Shown piece by piece: positions 1-6,323 of a stretch of 10,139 bases of DNA. A program made the position numbers and the translations under genes. Origin of the DNA: Putridiphycobacter sp045110285 (GTDB lineage: Bacteria > Bacteroidota > Bacteroidia > Flavobacteriales_D > Crocinitomicaceae); assembly GCA_045110285.1 (NCBI GenBank), contig JBGCGA010000091.1, positions 1 to 10,139 on the forward strand. Reading direction: 5' to 3'. The notes beneath the pieces are model-generated. The model searched no databases, was not told where the DNA came from, and worked only from the letters and a program-made list of their open reading frames with translations. Within the stretch, counting starts at the first letter, position 1, and the number at the start of each line of letters is the position of its first letter.

Positions 1-97
1 TGTCTGTAATAAGTTAACTAGACAAGCACTGGCAATTTCTAAAAGCAGAATTCCATATGATGAAAACTATCGTAGTAAAAATCCAACTTTATTGTGA
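1..97 (+). CDS. C-terminal end of a probable IS110-family transposase (partial)
   Basis: The reading frame that starts at base 2 is open from the window edge to a TGA at 95-97 and encodes 31 residues. The peptide has the pattern NKLxRQxxAIxKS followed by PYDENYRS. This resembles the end of IS110/IS116-type transposases, where a conserved helix with K/R and Q lies before a 'PYD..Y' tail. Only the tail is visible, so the catalytic DEDD part cannot be assessed. A short inverted repeat (CCAACT at 83-88, AGTTGG at 102-107) overlaps the stop codon and could belong to the end of the element. The assignment rests on motif memory over a short peptide. It could also be the end of an unrelated protein or of a broken copy. 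Confidence 0.4.
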   Translation, partial: VCNKLTRQALAISKSRIPYDENYRSKNPTLL

Positions 98-404
98 AAA
101 TAGTTGGTGAAAAACTTTTTTATAAGCTCAGTTCTTTGTTAGTAATGCTGCTTCTAGTAATAGTATTTCTATATGATTAAGATAAGTATTTTTGAAGCGG
201 TGAACAGAAAATAGATCAAGACATAAAAGTCATTCTTACAAATACAAATATATCTTGGTTGTGTTATTGGTGTTGCTCCCACCGTGTTTGAATCACTTTT
301 CAGTTGGGATAGTGTATGGCCTAGCTTGTTGCCAGAGAAAACTTGGCCAGCTTTACGCTATTTGTAGAAGCAAAGTTTAGATCGGTAATTTAGAGTCATC
401 AAAT
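98..404. other. Gene-free stretch, possibly decayed DNA
   Basis: No convincing gene is seen on either strand. On the plus strand a frame is open from about 230 to a TAG at 366-368. It has no ATG, and its last part reads like protein (SWDSVWPSLLPEKTWPALRYL split over 303-365), so it could be a gene remnant or chance. The rest is AT-rich with many stops in all frames. It lies between the putative transposase end and the ssb terminator, so it may contain the end of an insertion sequence and disrupted target DNA. Confidence 0.35.
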
Positions 405-434
405 AAAAAAGTCAACTCAGCACTGCAAGTTGAC
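405..434 (-). terminator. Rho-independent terminator after the promoter-distal ssb
   Basis: Read on the minus strand, GTCAACT (434-428) pairs perfectly with AGTTGAC (417-411) around a 10-base loop. The stem is followed at once by six T (410-405) and then ATTTG. It lies about 30 bases after the TAA of the ssb gene at 467-811. Stem, loop and T-tract have the classical order only in the minus direction, so it should end the ssb transcript. Confidence 0.8.
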
Positions 435-466
435 CTTAGGTTAGTCGGTAGATCATTTAATCTAGT

Positions 467-811
467 TTAAGCATGTTTTAATTGCTGATTAATCAATAAA
501 ATTTCGTCCACTTGAATTTGGGTGAGTTTGGTTTTTTTGCCGTTGAGGTCAGTGAGGACTTTATTGATGAGTTTGCCTTCTACGGCTACCATTTGTCCTT
601 TTTTAACGTATTTTTCAATGAGTTCCGCTTTTTTTCCCCAGGCTACTATGTTATGCCATTGTACCTGGATGCCTTTTCCGTTGGGGTCGTAAATGGTTTC
701 TTTGGTTGCCATTGAAAATTTGGCGAGTTTAACGCCGTTTGTGAATGTTCTGATAATTGGATTAATTCCTGTTCTGCCAATTAAATTAACTGAGTTTTGT
801 AAAGTGTTCAT
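467..811 (-). CDS. ssb: Short single-stranded DNA-binding protein (promoter-distal copy)
   Basis: This 114-residue protein is a single OB-fold domain that should bind single-stranded DNA as a multimer during replication, repair or recombination. Family signatures are the start MNTLQNSVNLIG, KLAKFSMAT (28-36), QWHN (51-54), AWGK (57-60), EKYVKKGQ (66-73) and VEGKL (77-81). It stops right after the OB fold with QQLKHA. The acidic DDDxPF-type tip that recruits partner proteins in housekeeping SSB is absent, as is the flexible linker. The start ATG at 809-811 has no Shine-Dalgarno sequence. No clear promoter lies directly upstream, so it may be read through from the second ssb at 1080-1418. About half of the residues match that paralogue. 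A specialised role (mobile DNA, uptake, recombination) is inference; the family assignment is firm. Confidence 0.93.
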   Translation of the reverse strand: MNTLQNSVNLIGRTGINPIIRTFTNGVKLAKFSMATKETIYDPNGKGIQVQWHNIVAWGKKAELIEKYVKKGQMVAVEGKLINKVLTDLNGKKTKLTQIQVDEILLINQQLKHA

Positions 812-827
812 GCCGTTATGTTTTAGG

Positions 828-1077
828 TCCCATTTGTCCTTCGGACATCTTCACGTCGACAAACGCTCAGCACAGCGTTTAAGGGAAGAGTTTGATGGGT
901 ATGTTAATAATATTGTTTTGTTTTCAGTAGTCGGGGATGGGATAACCACCACCCCCGTGTAACTGTTTTACTTGCCATGCCGAGCAAATAATAATTAGGT
1001 CAGTCTATTTTGAATAAGACATTATTTAAAGCAGTTTTCCTGTTCCATTAGGGAAGATGTCCGAGGGACAGATGAGA
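828..1077. repeat. REP/BIME-like element with inverted ends between the two ssb genes
   Basis: The 25-base arms at 828-852 and 1053-1077 are inverted copies that agree at 22 of 25 positions. Each contains a small hairpin: TGTCC-TTC-GGACA (835-847) and TGTCC-GAG-GGACA (1058-1070). The interior has two further hairpins: AAACGCT/AGCGTTT (861-867 and 874-880, 6-base loop) and CGGGGATGG/CCACCCCCG (932-940 and 949-957, 8-base loop, one mismatch). The element nearly fills the space between the ssb stop at 1080 and the ssb start at 811. Such paired palindromes resemble REP/BIME elements moved by RAYT-type Y1 transposases. No transposase is encoded here, so the copy would be non-autonomous. The composition and hairpins are seen; the mobility is inferred. 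Confidence 0.6.
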
Positions 1078-1079
1078 AT

Positions 1080-1418
1080 TTACTTTTTACCTCCTAACAT
1101 CAGTAATTCACTGATTTGGATTTCTGTTCTATAGCGCTTTTCGCCTTCTTTAGTTTCGTAGCTTTTATTAACCAGTTTTCCTTCAATGGCTACTTCTTGC
1201 CCTTTTACAAGATATTTTTCAATAATATCGGCCGTTTTACCCCATGCCACCACGTTATGCCATTGTGTGTCTGTTTGTTTCTCACCTTTAGCATTTTTAT
1301 AGGTTTCGCTAGTTGCCAAACTCAGTTTGGCCAATTTGTTGCCACTGTCGAAAGAAATGATTTCTGGTGCTTGTCCTAAATTTCCGATTAATTGTACTTT
1401 GTTTCTTAAATTGTTCAT
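1080..1418 (-). CDS. ssb: Short single-stranded DNA-binding protein (promoter-proximal copy)
   Basis: The 112-residue OB-fold protein starts MNNLRNKVQLIG and shows KLAKLSLAT (28-36), QWHN (52-55), AWGK (58-61), EKYLVKGQ (67-74) and IEGKL (78-82). The frame is open further upstream to 1553, but that 45-residue extension is basic, low-complexity and non-conserved. It would also overlap the best promoter candidate, so the ATG at 1416-1418 is preferred; it aligns with the start of the neighbouring ssb. Like its neighbour it ends just after the OB fold (LLMLGGKK) and lacks the acidic C-terminal interaction tip. The neighbour lies 268 bases downstream across a repeat element, probably on the same transcript. 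Its role would be coating single-stranded DNA. Which process it serves is not shown by the context. Confidence 0.93.
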   Translation of the reverse strand: MNNLRNKVQLIGNLGQAPEIISFDSGNKLAKLSLATSETYKNAKGEKQTDTQWHNVVAWGKTADIIEKYLVKGQEVAIEGKLVNKSYETKEGEKRYRTEIQISELLMLGGKK

Positions 1419-1433
1419 CTTGTCTGTTTTTGT

Positions 1434-1458
1434 ATTGCGCTTATATGTTTGGCGCAAT
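1434..1458 (-). promoter_or_regulatory. Hairpin in the ssb leader
   Basis: ATTGCGC (1434-1440) and GCGCAAT (1452-1458) form a perfect 7-base inverted repeat with an 11-base spacer. It lies between the promoter candidate and the ATG at 1418, so it would fold in the roughly 100-base untranslated leader. It has no T-tract and is not a terminator. It could be a leader structure or a protein-binding site. Confidence 0.4.
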
Positions 1459-1526
1459 CTGTTATTATTTAAATTTAATTTGTTTGTCTTTTCGTTTTTA
1501 GCATGCATTGTTTCGATTCGACAGGG

Positions 1527-1554
1527 CAAAGTAATGGACAAATAAAAATACAAA
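1527..1554 (-). promoter_or_regulatory. Candidate Bacteroidota promoter for the ssb pair
   Basis: On the minus strand, TTTG (1554-1551) is followed after 16 bases by TTACTTTG (1534-1527). This matches the phylum's sigma-ABfr type promoter (TTTG and TAnnTTTG) at all but one fixed position, with a slightly short spacer. Transcription would start near 1520, giving a leader of about 100 bases before the ssb ATG. Confidence 0.45.
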
Positions 1555-1558
1555 GCGT

Positions 1559-1602
1559 CTATTAAGTATTTGTAAACGTTTAATAGTCGTTTGTAAATGT
1601 TT
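1559..1602 (-). promoter_or_regulatory. Phased repeats upstream of the ssb promoter
   Basis: TTTGTAAACGTTT (1569-1581) recurs as TTTGTAAATGTTT (1590-1602), one mismatch, exactly 21 bases apart, i.e. two helical turns. The first copy is embedded in the inverted repeat CTATTAA (1559-1565) and TTAATAG (1580-1586). The cluster sits just upstream of the -33 box candidate on the minus strand, where activators or repressors often bind. The binding protein is unknown. Confidence 0.4.
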
Positions 1603-1696
1603 TTAAATGATTTTAATATTGATTAATAAGTTTTTAGATATATATATTATTTAGTAGTAAAATAGATTATTTTTACAATTGACTCTATATGACGCA

Positions 1697-1723
1697 TAAA
1701 ACTGCCATAATTATGGGTGCAGT
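1697..1723 (-). terminator. Weak candidate terminator after the lipoprotein gene
   Basis: On the minus strand ACTGC (1723-1719) pairs with GCAGT (1705-1701) around the near-palindrome CCATAATTATGG, with a bulge, and is followed by TTTATG. It is about 125 bases past the lipoprotein stop. The bulge and short T-tract make it a poor terminator; it could instead be an operator-like palindrome. Confidence 0.25.
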
Positions 1724-1848
1724 TGCACAAACTAATTTCTATATGAAAACTTATTTAAGTGAAAATAATTATTGTTTTAAACCTATTTTTTGACCTTTCT
1801 AATACAGGGTCTGATTCAAAAGATTTGCTTGAATAATTAGGTTATGGA

Positions 1849-2622
1849 TTAGTCAGAACTGACAGATGCTGCGCCTGAAACAGATTTAGTGACTTTAGTA
1901 GGTGTTCCAGAATAAACTAAGTGACTAGCACCAGACATTTCTGCGCGAATTGACCCCCTAACTTTTATTTTTAAACCTGAAGCACCTGAAGCACTAATTT
2001 CGGCCTTTTCGGAAACATTGAATTCAGAAGCTTTTAGATGTGATGCGCCACTAAAGTCAGCTTTAAGAAAACTAGAATTGCCACCAAGCATGGCATTGCT
2101 TGCACCAGAAAAATCGAGTGCAATTTCTTTGGTATTTAGAGCTGAGACTTCAAATAAGCTTGCACCTGAGCCATCAATATTTATATTTTCAGCAAGTATT
2201 TCTTTCCCTTTAACGCTACTAACGCCCGATAGATCAAATTCAACATCATTGTATTTTCCGTTTTCTAAATTCACTTTAACTGCTCCAGAGCAATTTACTG
2301 ATTTTAAATCTGTAACTGTGAGGTAAGCCTCTAGGGTAATTTCAGATGAGCTACTAACATTATCCATGTCAAAAGAAACCTCCGTGCCCTCATCTGCAAT
2401 ATTTAAGTACTCTTGAAGATTCTCATTGCATCTGATCATCAGTTTTTCTTCTGTTCCTAAACGAATACCAATTTTGTAAATCCCAGAGGCATCTATTGCG
2501 TTTATATTATCAATAGGAACTTCAAATTTTACTATTTCTTTACTCGGTATAATATTGTTTTGAAAATTACATGCTGAAAGAAATACTGTAGCAGTTATTA
2601 ATGATAGTGAAAGTAGTTTCAT
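1849..2622 (-). CDS. Lipoprotein with head-GIN (DUF2807) beta-helix domain
   Basis: The 257-residue protein begins with a lipoprotein signal peptide (MKLLSLSLITATVFLSAC), with the lipidated Cys at 18, so it should be anchored in the outer or inner membrane facing the periplasm. The start at 2622 is the first ATG; a TTG at 2667 would add 15 residues before the signal peptide and is unlikely. The body matches the Bacteroidota 'putative auto-transporter adhesin, head GIN' family (DUF2807). SG motifs (mostly SGAS) recur at residues 46, 112, 132, 152, 172, 191, 212, 230 and 249, i.e. every 18-21 residues from 112 onward, as expected for turns of a parallel beta-helix. The function of the family is not established. 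It lies 55 bases downstream of the AI-2E-family gene on the same strand and is probably cotranscribed with it. Confidence 0.88.
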   Translation of the reverse strand: MKLLSLSLITATVFLSACNFQNNIIPSKEIVKFEVPIDNINAIDASGIYKIGIRLGTEEKLMIRCNENLQEYLNIADEGTEVSFDMDNVSSSSEITLEAYLTVTDLKSVNCSGAVKVNLENGKYNDVEFDLSGVSSVKGKEILAENINIDGSGASLFEVSALNTKEIALDFSGASNAMLGGNSSFLKADFSGASHLKASEFNVSEKAEISASGASGLKIKVRGSIRAEMSGASHLVYSGTPTKVTKSVSGAASVSSD

Positions 2623-2677
2623 ATAGGAGTTTATTAATCCTAAGTTACGATTAATAATTCTATCCAATGGTTTATAC

Positions 2678-3718
2678 TTAAACTTTTGTTTGACCCTCTA
2701 AAATTTTAGCTAAGGATTTCGTACTGTTAAACTGCTCTAGGAAGACTTTGATAAATACAGTAATTGGAATTGACATAATCATGCCTGGAATACCCCAAAT
2801 AAAGCCCCAAAACATGAGCATAACTAGGACGGTAATAATATTGATTGAAAAAGATTTACCCATAAAAATTGGCTCTAAAATAGAACCAAATAAGCCTTGC
2901 ACCGCCGTAACTGAAATAACGAAAAATGCCAGATGACCACTTGGGTCTAAATCAACCATAGCAAAAATGGAGACCATTATTACTGTTATAAATGAACCAA
3001 TCATTTGAATGAAATTGATAACAAAAGCAAATATTCCCCAAAAAATTGGAAAACTGACGCCAAAGAAATAACAAGCTAAACCGGTAAAAATACCTGTCCC
3101 TAAACTCACAAAGAATTTTACTTTAATGAAGGTAACAAGGTCCTCTTCAATTTTTAAGAAAGTTTTGATAGATGAATGACGCTCTTTTCTTAAAATATTG
3201 TGCATTATTTCCTGCACGTTAATAGACTCAGCAAGCCAAAGAATTGTGAAAAAAGCAGTCATTAGTAACATGCTGAGCGTATTACCCACGTATTTTAAAA
3301 CTGGACCCACACTTGCAGTCATAGCTTCTTTGCTAAAAAACTGCCCTAGCAAATTGTCGTCCGTTTCCAATTCAACACCAAAAATGTTCTCCATCCACAG
3401 TAAAATTTGCGTCAATTTTCCCTCAGCTTTAATCATAAAAGCATCCTGTGTGGCTAGTATTTCGCGACTAGATAATTGAATGATCCAGGTACTGATTTGA
3501 ATGGCTACTACAATAATGAGTACCACTATTATTATACTGATGGTTTTGTTTAGCCCTTTCTTTTGCAGCCACCGCATTAACGGAAGAAATAGGAGGCTAA
3601 TAAACATTGAAAAAACTAAAGGGATAAAGATGAAAGACAATGTTTTTAAAAGATAAAAACAAAGCGGCACTACTAAAAAAAGTAGTAAAATATTCGTTGT
3701 TTTAGTTTTTCCAAGCAT
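2678..3718 (-). CDS. AI-2E family transporter (membrane protein)
   Basis: This 346-residue polytopic inner-membrane protein has hydrophobic segments near 10-28, 30-48 and 58-82, a soluble stretch about 85-140, and further segments at 145-165 and from 200 to the C-terminus. Two family hallmarks are clear: FPIFWGIFAFVINFI (223-237) followed by GS, and LEPIFMGKSF (281-290) with FWGFIWGIPGM (303-313). Length and layout fit PF01594 (AI-2E transporter, also called PurR-regulated permease). Members export autoinducer-2 or act as ion antiporters; the substrate cannot be read from sequence. At 238 the usual Pro of 'NFIP' is Gln. The gene is the first of a probable two-gene minus-strand unit with the lipoprotein at 1849-2622 and is divergent from the sigma-factor operon. 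Confidence 0.9.
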   Translation of the reverse strand: MLGKTKTTNILLLFLVVPLCFYLLKTLSFIFIPLVFSMFISLLFLPLMRWLQKKGLNKTISIIIVVLIIVVAIQISTWIIQLSSREILATQDAFMIKAEGKLTQILLWMENIFGVELETDDNLLGQFFSKEAMTASVGPVLKYVGNTLSMLLMTAFFTILWLAESINVQEIMHNILRKERHSSIKTFLKIEEDLVTFIKVKFFVSLGTGIFTGLACYFFGVSFPIFWGIFAFVINFIQMIGSFITVIMVSIFAMVDLDPSGHLAFFVISVTAVQGLFGSILEPIFMGKSFSINIITVLVMLMFWGFIWGIPGMIMSIPITVFIKVFLEQFNSTKSLAKILEGQTKV

Positions 3719-3742
3719 CTAAATGTGTCTGTTTAAAGGTTG

Positions 3743-3750
3743 CGAAAATA
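3743..3750 (-). promoter_or_regulatory. Possible -7 box for the AI-2E family gene
   Basis: TATTTTCG on the minus strand differs from TAnnTTTG at one fixed position and ends 24 bases before the ATG at 3718, giving a short leader. I see no TTTG box at the expected distance upstream, so the call is weak. Confidence 0.3.
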
Positions 3751-3940
3751 GCAGAAATTCTTTAAATATATTTTATAAATAACAGACTTTAACAAAAAAA
3801 CAGATACACCAAATGGCTATGTGGTCGTCTGTTTTAAAACAGTTTTGAAAAAAAAGTGATTTTCAATTGAACCTCACTAAACTTTTTGAGTACTACTGTT
3901 GAAAACCGAATGACGCGCCAAATTCATTAAATTAAAAAAT

Positions 3941-5119
3941 ATGAAAACTTTAGTATTATTAATAATAGGTCTTGTTACAACATCAATCACTTTTGCTCAA
4001 AAGCCCGAAAAAGTATACAGTATAGTCAAAGAAATGAGGTCAGAAGAATGGTATAAAACTCAAGCTAAACTTTGGGAGGCCGAGACAAAAAAGAATAAAA
4101 AAAATGCGGAAGCTTGGTACTATTATTATTCCGCTAATAGAGCCTTAAAAAACATTAGTTGGCAAGATAGTACGAAACGAAACGCCTACTTTAAAGCTTG
4201 CACTAAAATAGTTGAGGACGCTTATAAAGCGGTTCCGAATAGTTTTGAAGCCAATCATTTACAATGGTGGCATTCATTTAACGACAAGAAGAAAATTTCC
4301 TATTTAGAAAAAGCTTATCAAATAAATCCGCAAGATCCACGAACTTACTCTGATTTGATGTGCGAATATGCTCTTGAGTTTAATGAGGCTAAAGTGAATG
4401 AGTTTGCTAGAAAACTTTTCAATGTTAATGACATGCCAGGTTCAGCTTATAATTGGGCCTACAATCTATTATCTGATGCTGAGCCGAACGCTATCATTTT
4501 AACAGCAGGAGACAATGATACTTTTTTACCTTGGATTGTGCAACAAGTTTTTAACTATAGAAAAGATGTGACAATAATGAATACAAGTTTATTGGGACTT
4601 GACGATTACAGAAAACGACTTTTTGAAAAGATAAACATTCCTGCTTTTGACAAGAGCATGGGCAATGCTGTATCATATGAGCAATCAATTAGTAGGCAGA
4701 AAGAACTTTTTGATCATATTTTTAAGCAAAATGAAAATATTCCTATTTATGTATCCTCTACAGCCTTACATCAATTTCAAAAGCATTATAGTGATCATTT
4801 ATACCTTGTGGGAATAACTTATAAATATTGTGAACATACAGTCGATAATTTAGCATACATTAAACGAAACTATGAAAAAAGATACCAGTTAGATTATCTG
4901 AATCAGGATTTCTCATTTCATCCTTTAAATAAAAAAACCAATGAATTTAATGTGTATTACTTACAGGCATTTGTGAAATTGTTTTGGCATTATACCGATT
5001 CCGAAGAGATACAGAAAGCAGAGATTATTAAAAAGCAAATTATAGACATTGCAACAAATGGAAATCAAAAAGAGTTTTTGAAGCAATGGACGGATGAGTT
5101 AAAAAAGCAAGTAAAGTAA
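3941..5119 (+). CDS. Secreted protein with DUF2723-type GDNDTF domain
   Basis: The 392-residue protein has a Sec signal peptide (MKTLVLLIIGLVTTSITFAQ, cleavage near 20) and no later membrane segment, so it is probably periplasmic or secreted. Residues about 55-165 are helical and TPR-like (AEAWYYYY, SYLEKAYQINPQDP). Residues 172-222 match the soluble C-terminal part of the large Bacteroidota DUF2723 membrane proteins, in which 'PNAI.FTNGDNDTFPLWY.QE....R.DV..VNLSLL' is typical. Here it reads PNAIILTAGDNDTF (182-195), then RKDVTIMNTSLL (207-218). The N-terminal membrane enzyme part of DUF2723 proteins is absent. The gene is first in an operon; the sigma factor gene starts 9 bases after its stop. 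That position suggests it senses or contributes to the envelope state to which the sigma factor responds, which is inference. The biochemical role is unknown. Confidence 0.8.
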   Translation: MKTLVLLIIGLVTTSITFAQKPEKVYSIVKEMRSEEWYKTQAKLWEAETKKNKKNAEAWYYYYSANRALKNISWQDSTKRNAYFKACTKIVEDAYKAVPNSFEANHLQWWHSFNDKKKISYLEKAYQINPQDPRTYSDLMCEYALEFNEAKVNEFARKLFNVNDMPGSAYNWAYNLLSDAEPNAIILTAGDNDTFLPWIVQQVFNYRKDVTIMNTSLLGLDDYRKRLFEKINIPAFDKSMGNAVSYEQSISRQKELFDHIFKQNENIPIYVSSTALHQFQKHYSDHLYLVGITYKYCEHTVDNLAYIKRNYEKRYQLDYLNQDFSFHPLNKKTNEFNVYYLQAFVKLFWHYTDSEEIQKAEIIKKQIIDIATNGNQKEFLKQWTDELKKQVK

Positions 5120-5128
5120 GCATTACTT

Positions 5129-5731
5129 GTGAAGTTTTTTAAAATTAATATAGATCACCTGTCCGACGAAGCCTTAATGGGTCGTTTAAAAGAAAATAAC
5201 GACCCTAAGGCTTTAACAGAACTCTATAAAAGGTACTCAAAAAAACTACTGGGCTATTTTATTAATATGTTCAGTGGTGACGTAGCTAAATCCGAAGATT
5301 TTCTTCACGATTTATTTATTAAATTGATGGAAAAAAAGCATTTGTTTGATGCCAATAGAAAATTTTATTCATGGGTGTTTACCGTGGCCTCAAATATGTG
5401 TAAAACAGAGTTTAGAAAGCCTATTATGAAGACCCTACCGATCGAAAATTCTGATTCTCACCAAGCTTTGCAATTTGAAGATAATAACAAGATGGATTCA
5501 TTGGCTTTCAAATCCGATTTAAAAGCACAGATTGATTTACTGTCGCTCGATCATAAAGCGACATTTATCTTGAGATATCATCAGCAATTTAGTTTGAATG
5601 AAATTGCTGAAATAACAGAGTCGAACCTAGGGACAGTGAAGTCTCGACTTTACTACGCCACTCAAAAATTAACTAAATCACTTGAAAGCTATCGCCCGGA
5701 AAACGATAGTCCACAATTTAAAATGAACTAA
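5129..5731 (+). CDS. ECF-type RNA polymerase sigma factor
   Basis: The 200-residue protein would direct RNA polymerase to a small regulon. Sigma region 2 spans about 28-97, with ALTELYKRYSKKLLGYF, the SEDFLHDLFIKLMEK core (55-69) and the promoter-melting part FYSWVFTVASNMCKTEFRK (79-97). Region 4 spans about 131-185 with the helix-turn-helix FSLNEIAEITESNLGTVKSR (154-173). The start is GTG at 5129, chosen because the residues after it (LSDEALMGRLKENN) are a usual sigma N-terminus. The next ATG would remove part of this. It begins 9 bases after the secreted protein gene, and its stop is separated by one base from the membrane protein gene that follows. This compact arrangement is typical of a sigma factor and its regulator. 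Confidence 0.93.
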   Translation: MKFFKINIDHLSDEALMGRLKENNDPKALTELYKRYSKKLLGYFINMFSGDVAKSEDFLHDLFIKLMEKKHLFDANRKFYSWVFTVASNMCKTEFRKPIMKTLPIENSDSHQALQFEDNNKMDSLAFKSDLKAQIDLLSLDHKATFILRYHQQFSLNEIAEITESNLGTVKSRLYYATQKLTKSLESYRPENDSPQFKMN

Positions 5732-5732
5732 T

Positions 5733-6323
5733 ATGACAACTGACAACAATTCAGGTTTTATTCAATCATTAATCGAAACTTTCAATTTTGAAGAATTGTC
5801 TAAATCTGATCAATTGATAGTTTTAAAAGAAATGACAGCAGAAGATTATTCTGCACAGCGCTCAATCGTACTTGGCGCAGCAGCATTGTTTTCTGAAGCC
5901 AATAGGCATGAGCCGAAGAAGTTAATTATTGAAGAAAAAAAATCAATATTACTAGCACCTATTCCGCTTTATCAAGTGTTAATTGGCATTGCTGCAATTG
6001 CCATATTGATGCTTTTGGCTTTTCCATTTAAAAATATTGGATTAACAGAACAAACAGTCAAGTACGTAACCGTTAACGATACTATAATAAAGCAGTTGGT
6101 AAAGTACGATACAGTTGAAACGATTATTGAAAAACCTGTAGTGCAAGAAAAAATTGTTTATCTGCCAGCTCAAAAGCAAACTAAACTTGTTGATGAACCA
6201 CCACGACTACTGAATGTTCCTATCACAAATCAAACCGTGAGTTTGTCGCAACCTTCCATGCAAAATAAGGGTGTGTCGTTAAAGGATGAAAAAATGCTAG
6301 TAGAGTTACCTAGGGTATTTTAG
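5733..6323 (+). CDS. Single-pass membrane protein, probable anti-sigma factor
   Basis: The 196-residue protein has a cytoplasmic N-terminal part (1-75), one membrane helix (about 79-98, YQVLIGIAAIAILMLLAF) and a periplasmic tail. The N-terminal part contains FEELSKSDQLIVLKEMTAEDY (19-39), a pattern I associate with small Bacteroidota proteins encoded beside ECF sigma factors. The tail has heptad-like valine/threonine repeats (VKYVTVNDTII, VKYDTVETIIEKPVV) common in such proteins. It starts one base after the sigma factor stop, so translation is probably coupled. No HxxxCxxC zinc motif of the classical ZAS anti-sigma family is present. The role as an anti-sigma factor is inferred from topology and context, not from a recognised domain. 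Confidence 0.65.
   Translation: MTTDNNSGFIQSLIETFNFEELSKSDQLIVLKEMTAEDYSAQRSIVLGAAALFSEANRHEPKKLIIEEKKSILLAPIPLYQVLIGIAAIAILMLLAFPFKNIGLTEQTVKYVTVNDTIIKQLVKYDTVETIIEKPVVQEKIVYLPAQKQTKLVDEPPRLLNVPITNQTVSLSQPSMQNKGVSLKDEKMLVELPRVF

Larger units (their letters stand above)
1419..1848. other. Intergenic region with the ssb control region and no gene
   Basis: There is no credible gene here. From right to left it holds the weak hairpin near 1701-1723, an AT-rich block, phased repeats at 1559-1602, a promoter candidate at 1527-1554, and the ssb leader with its hairpin. Both flanking genes are on the minus strand, so the region joins the end of the lipoprotein gene to the start of the ssb unit. Confidence 0.6.

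Noticed and set aside
83..107. CCAACT/AGTTGG inverted repeat as a terminator of the left-edge gene
   Set aside because: The stem is only 6 bases with a 13-base loop and the T-tract is separated from it, so it is kept only as a possible element end.
693..962. Plus-strand open frame of 89 codons across the ssb start and the repeat element
   Set aside because: It runs antisense to ssb and through hairpins of the repeat; the translation shows no domain.
1419..1553. N-terminal extension of the promoter-proximal ssb up to an ATG at 1553
   Set aside because: The 45 extra residues are basic and of low complexity, do not align with SSB proteins, and overlap the best promoter candidate. The ATG at 1418 aligns with the start of the paralogue.
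2018..2326. Plus-strand open frame of 102 codons within the lipoprotein gene
   Set aside because: It is a shadow of the repeated SGAS-coding sequence on the other strand, with no domain or start signal.
2623..2667. TTG start that adds 15 residues to the lipoprotein
   Set aside because: It would place residues ahead of a clear lipoprotein signal peptide that begins at the first ATG, 2622.
3800..3836. AACAGA/TCTGTT inverted repeat in the divergent gap as a terminator
   Set aside because: It lies between two divergent gene starts, the inner part does not pair, and no T-tract follows in either useful direction.
5129..5731. Sigma factor start at the later ATG (residue 17)
   Set aside because: It would remove the conserved LSDEAL segment, and the GTG at 5129 gives the usual length and tight operon spacing.
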